Positions 55,193 to 64,000 of a DNA stretch of 64,000 nucleotides are shown here, in pieces. Numbering within the stretch: position 1 is the first letter of the stretch; every line of letters starts with the position of its first letter. The position numbers and the translations under genes were made by a program. This DNA is from Hemerocallis citrina (lineage: Eukaryota; Streptophyta; Magnoliopsida; Asparagales; Asphodelaceae), in assembly GCA_017893485.1 (NCBI GenBank), contig JACEHZ010000589.1, positions 1,862,501-1,926,500 of the forward strand, written 5' to 3'. The notes under the pieces were generated by a model. That model had not been told where the DNA came from. It saw nothing but the letters and a program-made list of their open reading frames with translations, and did not search any database.

Positions 55193-58100
55193 TATAGCGC
55201 CCTGAATTTTCAATATAATATTTTAGAAATATGTGACACAATTTCCAGCATCAACCTCAATATAATAGTAAACATAGCCAAAACACAGATAAAATTTTTA
55301 ACTTTTATTACAACATTTCTTTACAAAGCACAGCGGAAAATTAAAAACCTTGAATTACAAATCTTTCTTTACAACATATTCTTTTACAATTTATAAAAAA
55401 CACATTATGATTCTACCATATACATCCAAATCCCAATGCTATAGGTACCTACCTGTAAAATATGAGGCTAGAGATAACCCTAACCCCCAAAACTACAGGG
55501 GTTAGCTATAACGGTGTGAGTGACATCAAAAGAAATACTATGTAAATAAAACATGAAGAATGAAGTTATAAACAACATATACCAACAGTGGTAACATATG
55601 GAATATGAAATGACAGTAAATAAAACATGAAAACATCAAGTAAAACTAGACTAAGTGTCAAGTGTAGGAAAACATAAAACAAACATGTATAAAACAAAGT
55701 CAAGAAAACACAATTGCATTATGATAACTCTCTAATGCATACTTGTCGGATTCTATACATTCCATACTACATAGGTCCAATGCAAGCCCTTATCGTTCTC
55801 CACTTTATAGGGTTAGATCCCTCGTAATGCAACTAATCCTACTACGGTGATGGAAACAAGATCCAGAATACTCCGCGAATAGGCATCACACAATCCTCAA
55901 CGCGCAAGCATCATGTAAGAATAGCTCCAAAAAAAAAATCGGAGAATCACCTCCCTGCCGTGTACCCCACCGCCACCCCTCGACGTGCAAGTACACAAGC
56001 ACATCCCGTGTATAGACCCGTCGGCCCTCGAAACACGAATGTACCTGTATGTTCCATGAATAGGCACTGCAGACCCTCGACATGCGAACATACTAATAGT
56101 CTTCTCGAGACAGAACACACAAGTCCTAGAACGCATCCATTGGACTGGATCCCAAGAGCATATACTTACGTTTCCCAAGTTCCATCACATCTCCACTAGT
56201 GCATGTCCTTAAGTTGATTATTATTAATAAAACACAAATTCCTCCTCTCTAGAGTTAGTGTATCCTACCAGATTTAATTCCACAAAACAACCCCAAGACC
56301 CAATAGGTCCAAGTCCACAAAATCTCATCTGCCAGTTTACAGGACTCCCACTCAACTCCTAGAGATTCACAAATCGAATATTAACACAAAATCTTTCATT
56401 AAAACTCTTAATTTCATCATCAAAATGTTTATATCAAGAAAACTTCTTTAAGTCAACAAAACCCAAATTCATTCAAGATACTCAAACTGAAATAAAATAT
56501 TAAATCCATTAAATAACTGAGAATCATATTTTGAAGTCATAAAATATCACAAAATATTAATCTCTTCGACAACCGTATATATTCCACTTTATAAAGTCAT
56601 AGAAATACAATTTAAATTTTATTATGAACAAAATATAACTCTCTGTAAAATACTGTAATCTGTAGCAAAAAACATCATCTAAAATAGTAGATCAATAATC
56701 CATAATATCGAAGAAACAATCGTTCAAGAAAAACGAAGAAAACTCAACAAAACAATCAGCCAGAGTGCTGACAGTCGACTGTCAAAGACAGTGCAAAACA
56801 CGAAGGTTGACGGTCGACTGCCGAGCAAAAATCTGAAAATCCAAGAATTGACAGTCGACTGTCATCTTCAGTTCAAAAATGAAGCGATCGACTTTCATAT
56901 TCGAAAATTGACAGCTTTGAAATTCGTGCACCTTTTTACTGATACTTTGTTAAATCTTTGTAAAATCATGAATTTGCAAAACAAAAATCCTGAGATGATT
57001 AAATACAACTTGTATAACATAAGGGAGTTTATAAAACTAATCAAAACTTCATTAAATTCATAAAAGAGCAAATTTCTGACAAATCTTCTTCAAAACAGCA
57101 ATATATGTAAATATGTTCATATAAGTGTTCAAGAATTAGTTATAGCATCAAAACATTGTATATATATGTAATATGAAGTTCAATTCCATCTCAGTAACAA
57201 CACGCATCGAAACCCCCTTGAAAATATCACGAAACTTGAAAACTCAACTTCGGCCTATACCATCAGACCCGAAGCTTAAAGACTCAATCTTTAATGCATA
57301 AACTTGATCTTTTGATCCAATAATCCATCAAAAACTTGTTATACACATAAAACCCACTGATTACAATAGATTACTCATGAATATGTGCGATTACAATAGG
57401 TAAATAATCAAGTTATACTCATTAAATTATCAAAACAGAGCAATATATGTGCATACACAGTGAAGAACCCTACTCTACTCAGTTTTGTGCAATTTATAAC
57501 ATACAACTTGTTATATGCAATCAAATTAGCAAGAACATGATACAAAACAACATACCCATGATTTCGATTAGGTTCTTAATAATCTCAAGTCATCTATATG
57601 AAATTTCAATCATCAATAGCATAGTTTTCATGAAAAAGTCAATCTTTATTCCTTCATCCATCAATATTCATTATATTATTATGCCATCATCTAACATGCT
57701 TTCTAATAAACAAATTAGTACATACAACAGCAAGAAATCAAACATATGTCACTCACCTTATTGAAGAATCAACCGAAGTAATAAAAGAATAAGAAAAGTC
57801 TTTCCTTTCGCAAGAAAACCAAGATCCTCACTTCGAAACTCCAAGAAATAAATAATAAAGAAAACTCTTTATGTAGTGCAGCAAAGTGACGGCTGCACCT
57901 TAGTTATATAAGGCCGAAAATTAGGGTAATTAGGATTTTGAATTGATTTTGTAAAATATCCCTTTTGAATATATCTTTACATATATAAATCATTATACTT
58001 GAAAATTAGATAAACCAATTCAATTTAGATTTAAAAACAAAAATAACCAACCTGATATGGCAGACACTGTTTTTAAACCCAGAAAAAGAAATTTGTAATT

Positions 58101-58519
58101 TTTGCCTCTAAGTGGCAATTTTGCAAAAAAGACCATTCTTTAAGAAATTTGCAAAATAAACCAAATCTGTTAAAAAAAGTAAACTTTTTACCTCTGAGTT
58201 GGCTAGGCATCATTCTCAGCCCAAAAATCCAAAAATTTGGAGTTTTTACTCCAAGTGGTAATTTTGCACAAAAATCCATCTTTTTGTAATATTTACAAAT
58301 AGGTCAAATAAATATCAGAAAAATCCAGAAAATTCACAAATAATACCTACTAATAAATATTAGGTTTCCCCAAAATAATTTCTGACTTTGAACTTCCCAA
58401 GAAAATATTTGCACGTGTAAAAAGATAAATTTCAGAAAAATATTTATTAAATCATCAAAAATCATTTCAATCCATTTATTAATCTCAAAAACATTATTTA
58501 AAAAATCTTGGGTGTTACA
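55193..58519 (-). mobile_element. Ty3-type solo LTR with target duplication TTTAC, inside gag
   Basis: Begins TATAGCGCCCTG and ends GGGTGTTACA, flanked by TTTAC (55188-55192, 58520-58524). In minus sense the 5' end is canonical (TGTAACACCC) but the 3' end is CTATA, so the final CA is TA. A minus-strand TATA box (TATATAA) lies near 57905-57911. GTCGACTG words occur at 56774, 56812 and 56854. The gag frame on both sides shows the interruption. Confidence 0.88.
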
Positions 58520-58524
58520 TTTAC

Positions 58525-59000
58525 ATCCCATTCAGGCGTGAGACAGCTTATGAGTTTTCCGACCTTTCGGTCATCATCCAATCCCTTACCTAATCTCTCA
58601 AGCTCATGTGCGATAATGTTGAAGCGAGCATGCATCTTATCTACGTTCTCTCCTGGCAACATACAGAAAACATCAAACTTATAAAAACATAAATTAATTT
58701 TTGCTTTTACGTCAGATGCGGTTCTCTCATGCTGTTTTAGCATGTTCTTCCAAATTTCATACGTCGTCTTGCAATTCCGCTCACATCGCATTAATTCTTC
58801 ATTGTTCAGTCCTGCATAAAGTGCTGTCATGGCTTTTTAGTTTGCGGTTTTTTGTGCTAGCTCAGCTTTTGTGCCCTCTTTCCATCGCTGACAGGAATAT
58901 ATATTTTGTTTATGCATACATTCCATACTTATTCTCCAAACAACTGTAGAACGTGAGACATACGAACTTTCCAAACATCATAGCATTTTTCATCAAAATA
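58525..59000 (-). pseudogene. gag N-terminal part of the inner element
   Basis: Minus strand: a degenerate start (YDVWKVRMSHVLQLFGE with stops), then MTALYAGLNNEELMRCERN, TTYEIWKNMLKQHE, KINLCFYKFDVFCMLPGENV and LISCLTPEW, the UBN2-type copia gag core. The solo LTR cuts it after EWD. Confidence 0.8.
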
Positions 59001-59122
59001 AAGTGAGTGTGTTAGAATTGTCCCATTGGAGATAAATTGCTCCAACGAGTATAAGTTTTCGAGAGGAGGGATTTCGACCATTGCACCTTTTGCTCAAGCT
59101 TTTAAGCCTTTAATAAGCACAT

Positions 59123-59136
59123 CTCTCTAATACCAC
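59123..59136 (-). promoter_or_regulatory. Primer binding site of the inner element
   Basis: The minus strand reads GTGGTATTAGAGAG immediately after the 5' LTR, matching the iMet-type TGGTATCAGAGC with changes. Confidence 0.75.
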
Positions 59137-60067
59137 TGTAAATCACCCTAGGGGAGGTGAATAGGGTGATTGTGCGATAATTAAAAATTCAAAATAAATT
59201 GCAAAGTAAATAAAAGGAGTTAGAGAAAGCAAACACAGCAAGTAGACAAGAGATAGCGATATAACGTGGTTCGACCTCCAGATCTACATCCACATCACCT
59301 ACTCGTAGCAATTCTCTGCCACAAGCGTTCCACTATACTTTAAACCCTTGTACAGTGATTCTCAGAATTCAGGTCGAGAGACCTATTACACTCGCAGGAC
59401 TTCTACAGATAAGTCCCGCAAACCTCATCGAAGTGAAAATAAAAGAAAAATTTTCAAGATCCAAGTAGACCTTAACTGAAGAAAAATAATGAATATCTCT
59501 CACACTTGGATTGATGATTGATTAATTAATTCAGAAGTTATGATAGCAAGAGGTGAAGAATACTCAGTAAATTCACCTTTATTTATAGAGTGAGAAAAAG
59601 TAGCTTTCCAAAAATGAAAAAAAAATTCCGAAATAGTCAGATCTGTACATGTGAACGGTCGACCGTTCATCTTTCAGCCAGAGAGTCGAGAGATGACCGG
59701 TCGACTGACTCATCTTTTCAAACTAAAATGAGTGGTTGACCGCTATCGTGCCGATCTATCTTTTATTTGGTGAATTTACTTTATATTCATACCAAAAAAT
59801 AATCAATCAATTAATCAATCATTACATAGCATTTTCTCACAAAAAGAAAGTAAATAATCCAGCCATGCTTGATTCTTTATAGATTTGAAGCACATGTTTC
59901 TTGTGATGCACTCCTATTTGAATTTTCAAATCTTTTTTATTCATGCCACTTTTGCAAACTTTCATATCTTATTTGGATTTTCTTTTTCCTGTTTTTCCTA
60001 CACATCTTAACTAAAACTTATTAGTTGTATATAGTATGTTTTGTACACACCAAACTCAAGGTCAACA
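59137..60067 (-). mobile_element. 5' LTR of the inner element
   Basis: 931 bp, TGTAAATCACCC to AAGGTCAACA in plus reading. Minus-strand TATA (TATAAATA) at 59580-59587, and GGTCGACCG-type words at 59657-59745. It matches the split 3' LTR closely but with visible differences, so the element is not recent. Confidence 0.88.
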
Positions 60068-60072
60068 TATTG

Positions 60073-60151
60073 GATTAAGGGGGAGCAATTGAATATCTTT
60101 TTTTTTTTTTGAATTCTAAGGTATGTTTTGTTCACACCAAAAGGAGGAGAT
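60073..60151 (+). other. End of the outer family-B PPT region
   Basis: GATTAAGGGGGAGCAATTG resumes after the inner element, then a T13 run and CCAAAAGGAGGAGAT, the PPT touching the 3' LTR. Confidence 0.75.
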
Positions 60152-61163
60152 TGTTGACCCTAAGTTTGGTGTGCACAAAACATATTATTAAGACTAATAT
60201 TTTCAGTTTAGATATATAGAATTTACAGAGAAGGTAATTCAAAATAAAGAACCAAAAAGATTAGCAATCAAGCAAAAGAGGAATGTAGCAAAGAAGATTG
60301 CAAATATCAAGAAGATTTCAACTTAAGAAACATGTGCTTCAAATCCTCAAGAAAGTCAGCAATAATCAATTATTTATTTTTATTTTTGTGAGAAAATACT
60401 ATGTAAAGGGTCGTTGATTGATTGATTAGTATTTGGAACGAATATAAAGTGGATTCGCCAAATGAATGTTAAATCTGCACGTTAGCGGTCGACCGCACAT
60501 ATGTCGGTCGATTGTCTCAACAGTCGACCGCTAATCACAGTGGAAAAGATGAGTCGGTCGACCGGTCATTGCTCGATTTTCGAGTTAAAATATGAACGGT
60601 CGACTGCTCAACAAAGCGGTCGACCGTCCGCGCAGTTTTGACTATTTCGGAAATATCTTTTCGTTTTTAGAAAGATACATTTTCTGGCTCTATAAATAGA
60701 GGCGAATTCACCGAGTCAATATCGTTTTTGGAAACTCTACACCCCCCTTGCAATTATAATTATTCTAAATTAATCATTCAATCAATAATCCGAGTGTGAG
60801 AGCTTTTATTGTTTCCTTCGGTCAAGATCGTTATAGATCTTGAGAGTTTTTCTTTTCTTTCACTTCCGTGAGTTTTGCGGGACTTGTTTGTAGAAGTCCT
60901 GCGGTGTAATAGGTCTCTTGGCCTGAATTCCGAGAATCATTGTCCAAGGGTTTAAAATATAGTGGAATGCTTGTGGCGGAGAATTGCTACAAGTAGGTGG
61001 TGTGCACGTAGACCTGAGATTCGAACCACGTTATATCGCTGTGTCATGCGTGCATACTCTGTTTGTTTTCTCTAACTCTATCTTCTTACTTTATACATTT
61101 TATTTAAGTTTTTAATTTTCAAACACACACACAGACACCCTCTCTCTCTCTCTCTGATTTACA
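60152..61163 (+). mobile_element. 3' LTR of the outer family-B element
   Basis: TGTTGACCC to CTGATTTACA, 1012 bp, with TATA (TATAAATA) at 60691-60698 and GGTCGACCG-type words at about 60486, 60523, 60555, 60599 and 60619. Same family as the LTRs of the inner element, opposite orientation. Confidence 0.88.
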
Positions 61164-62189
61164 CCTAGTATTTTACTACTCATAAGCAGGTTTAGGGGAT
61201 TCCCTTCGTCATTTATAATGAATATTCGGTTTACTTGTATTGGCCATTGAACTTGAATATTCTTTTGTTTTTGCTCGCTTTCTTGTACTTTGTAATGCTT
61301 TGTTAATGAAATGCCCCAAGGGCTTGTACTCCACAGCTTTCTCTAAAGAAAAATAATAATAATAATAATAAATAACCAGTGCATCTTCAAGAATCCGAGT
61401 TAGCTTTGACAAAATTGAATGTAGAAATCTTTATTGTGCAAATATTTGTTATAAATTATTCTTTTGTGCTACACTCTCATAAATAACATTTTACTGATAT
61501 CTTACCAAAATTTTTATTTTCTCACAACTTTTCCTATGTTCTTATAGGATACCTCATTCTATGAAGTTATTAATCAATTTTAGTTCGACAGGAAGAAATG
61601 GAAACCTAAACAAGGCAAGAAAATTTGTTCACAAATTTTTTAAAAAAAAGAAAGTTACTCTTTTCCACTATTCATGTGTAACCTTTATGAATGCTCGTAA
61701 GCATTAGTAGGGCCGTAGGACATGGACTGCATAACAAGCATTTCCTCTTACAACTCATGATGGTGCAAAAATAAATATGAAGAATAATTAAGTTCCTTTT
61801 GTTTTCTTCGAAACTACTCTTCAAGGACAATATAGTCAGGGATTCTTGTAGGCAACCAATGATTTGGTATAAAAGACTTAATAGTCTAGTAAGCTAGCAC
61901 TTCAGTTGACATTAAAAAAAAACCTTGCACTTCAGCTAAGAGTGTATAGTTATCTACTTCAGGATTCCCCTCAATTATACAGTTTAAGAAAAGGTTCAAA
62001 TTTAGAGTGCGAAGTTAACGAAAGTTCAAAATTTTTCCTTCCATCTACAGCAGATCCTGCTGAACTGACAATGTATACAAACAGTAGCTTCTGCTACTTG
62101 TTCATTTATATCTATGTCAAAGTATCCAAGCAGCAGATAGCAATCTCAAGAATCCATTTGACATCTTTTTCATAATTACGCCAGCTGCA
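61164..62189. other. Intergenic DNA with a possible retroposon tail
   Basis: At 61290-61372 GTTAATGAAATGCCCCAAGG and a downstream (AAT)n tail resemble a LINE/SINE 3' end, without target duplication found. The rest shows no gene or repeat I can support. Confidence 0.4.
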
Positions 62190-63668
62190 CATTCAAAATA
62201 GAGTTTCTCTCTCTAGAAATCTAGAGAGAGAAACTCTAAAAAAAATTCAAAAAGTCTCAAACCCTGATCTAGCTTGGGGGCAGCGGCTAGGGTCCCCCCC
62301 CCCCCCGCGTCGATCTGCTCTTGTCGTCCCTCCCTCCTCGCTCCCTCTTCAATTTCATCCCGTCGGCCGTCGCCCCTCCCACCTCACCATCGAGGCTCCG
62401 ACGTCAAGTCTTGGCCCAGACGGGGACTAGCAAAGCGACGATGAACGGGGGGTGCGCGTGTCGACGACATTTGAAGCGTCGACGATAAACGGAGTGGAGC
62501 TCGAGTGGGCCACCGCCTCCTGCCGCTGGTGCAGCAAGTGCTTGACTACCGCTGACGGAGTGGGATTGGTGCGACTTCCGCTCGTGTGTCGACTGATGCC
62601 GTGTGGGACTTCTGCCACCAGTGCGGCGACTGACGCTTGCTGCTAGGGCCACCGCTGGGGCAATGGCGCTGCCACCAGTGTGTCGACTGCCGTCGTGGTC
62701 GGAGAGGGAGAGTGCGGCGACTGCCACCATGGTCGGAGGGGGAAGGTGCGGCGACTGCCATCGGGGATGCGTGCGACTTCCGCTGGTGCGGCGACTGCCG
62801 TTGCATATCTCTTCTGCGCTTGCCGCTAGGGATGCCGCTACCTACTGTGCACTTGAGTTTCCTCCAACAAAGACCACTGCCTTCTTGATAGCACCTCTTC
62901 TTCCCTTCATCAGCATCCCTGACAGCGGCAACGCCACCGCCCGTCTTGGCGCGAGGAATTTGTTGTTGTTTTGTTTGTTTTGGGTTTCTGATTGAGTGTG
63001 AGAGTCTCTTGGTGTATCACCATTTTAGGAAATGATGCGGAGATGAGTATGTGTAGGTGAGAAATCGCCCGAGAGAGCTAGAACGTGAGAGAGGTAAAGG
63101 TATCCCCTCCATGGCTCTCTCTTTGGGTGTGGTATTTGGGTGGGGTGAATGAGAGTGTAGTTTGGTGAGAAATCGCCCGGGAGAGCAAGAACGCGAGAGA
63201 TGTGAAGGTATCCTCTTTACGGCTCTTTCTCTTTGGTTGCAGCTACCTCTTTGGAAGCGGTGCACGAGGAGAGGATGAGGAGGTTGGATGCGACAGGTGC
63301 GGGGCTTGGGCCCGAAGAAGGGGTCCCCCCATCGATGAGACGGCAGGGTTCGACGGCTGATAAAATCTCGCCTGACTTGTTTCAGGGGGGTGTGCACGTA
63401 CCGTGGAGATAGTGCACGAAGCTAAATTGACGTACAGGCAATTTTGCTGGGCCGAGCTTTGTGTTTGGGCCCAAGATGGGGTCTAATACAATAGTATGCG
63501 AGAACTATCGGTCTGTCGGCCCACCCTCCAAGGTTGTTGGAGGGATCTGTTATCTGTAAGGGTCATATTGCTTCATATTTTATTTCCTGTTCAGAGTCTG
63601 TATGTTTTATTAATTTCTGATTAATGAAACGGGGTGGCCATATTCCACCTTTTCCTTCACCAAAAAAA
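62190..63668 (+). mobile_element. Putative LINE-derived retroposon
   Basis: Begins near a perfect palindrome AGAGTTTCTCTCTCTAGA with its complement (62202-62239). A GC-rich body (62280-62960) with a C run and GTGCGGCGACTGCC tandem words follows, and a 115-bp direct repeat containing GTGAGAAATCGCCCG lies at 63057 and 63169. It ends TTAATGAAACGGGGTGGCC, TTCACC and an A8 tail. The 3' end resembles the LINE tail at 29815-30035. No RT or endonuclease block is present, and no clear target duplication was found. Confidence 0.4.
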
Positions 63669-63863
63669 AGTATCAAAGCAGATACAACTAATACCTAAAA
63701 TTTCATGAACAAACAAAATCTTATGAACTATATGACACATAATGTTTATTTAAACATAAAACATAACTCGGGATATGCGTTGATCCAACTGCTTTATTTG
63801 AAATTCCACGCTACATTTTGAACTCAAAATTAGGGAGCTGATATGATATATGTAGATAATAAT

Positions 63864-64000
63864 CAAGGTCGATCCCTAGTGGAGGCCGGGGAGGCAGCCA
63901 CCTTGGGCCCCCTAATTTTTGGCAATTTTTGGGGCCCCCGATTTAATTTTTCCTTATATTTATATACGCAAGCGTAATATTTTTTTTTGGGTCCCCAAAT
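63864..64000. mobile_element. Possible DNA-transposon end, cut by the window
   Basis: GGGCCCCC and GGGGCCCCCGATTTAA words with a GTGGAGGCCGGGGAGGC lead-in resemble hAT-like termini rich in GGCCC, but only the edge is present. Weak call. Confidence 0.25.

Larger units (their letters stand above)
46323..60067 (-). mobile_element. Inner - strand Sirevirus-like element, family B, full length but nested
   Basis: Both LTRs, the primer site and all copia domains (gag, protease, integrase, RT, RNase H in minus order) are present. The 5-bp duplication TATTG (46318-46322, 60068-60072) is perfect. It inserted into an element of its own family. Two Ty3 solo LTRs interrupt it. The downstream extra ORF is absent: only about 700 bp separate RNase H from the 3' LTR. 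Many stops and frameshifts make it inactive. Confidence 0.9.

Noticed and set aside
1..64000. CRISPR array, operon or bacterial defence system
   Set aside because: Repeats here are tandem arrays, LTRs or palindromes. Introns, LTR elements and AT-rich intergenic DNA show a plant nuclear origin.

Overview
This is plant nuclear DNA, almost certainly from a eudicot with a large, repeat-rich genome. The only recognisable host gene is a spliced SNAP25/SNAP33-type t-SNARE gene (about 19250-29800, + strand). Nearly everything else is transposable elements, often nested inside one another: Sirevirus-like Ty1/copia elements, Ty3/gypsy LTRs, Mutator-like elements (MULEs), a Helitron, MITEs and LINE tails. 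The species cannot be fixed from the sequence alone. No bacterial, plastid or viral gene set is present.

Layout. 1-338 is the end of a Ty3 LTR sitting inside a copia element. 339-4446 is the 3' half of a + strand Sirevirus-like element (family A): RNase H, an extra downstream ORF, repeated polypurine tracts and the 3' LTR. 4447-12758 is a - strand Ty3 element: its 5' LTR (9220-12758), a tRNA-iMet-type primer site, and an internal part split by a 3.5 kb solo LTR (5681-9173, target duplication AACTA). 12759-13640 is a dead copia RNase H on the - strand. 14948-15626 is a MITE with TAA target duplications.

16290-19238 is a MULE-like fold-back element. It has arms of about 1.46 kb and a 9-bp target duplication, and each arm carries a family-A Sirevirus LTR piece. 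It lies directly upstream of the SNAP33-like gene. That gene has a 5'UTR intron, a clean first coding exon (20607-21038), then a 7 kb intron filled by a - strand LTR element without recognisable coding domains (21168-27308; tandem arrays inside, and a MITE in its right LTR). After it come a damaged middle exon, an intact exon and a terminal SNARE exon present three times in tandem (259-bp period). The damage suggests a pseudogene or a locus making a truncated product. A 5'-truncated LINE with a 14-bp target duplication lies at the gene's 3' end.

30565-37467 is a long-TIR MULE carrying a broken plant-mobile-domain (PMD) gene and, convergent to it, the start of a FAR1-type transposase gene. Three long imperfect hairpins lie on each side of this gene pair. 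38026-38580 is another MITE relative. 41715-61163 is a second Sirevirus-like element (family B, + strand), interrupted by a Helitron (43868-45596) and by a - strand copy of its own family (46323-60067, target duplication TATTG). That inner copy is itself split by two Ty3 solo LTRs (46669-49394 and 55193-58519). 62190-63668 looks like a GC-rich LINE-derived retroposon, and the last 120 bases may be the edge of a DNA transposon.

The features most worth following up are the LTR-carrying fold-back MULE in front of SNAP33, the triplicated SNARE exon, the hairpin units around the PMD gene, paired GTCGAC-centred motifs shared by unrelated LTR families, and a MITE group that keeps short internal palindromes while their sequence changes.
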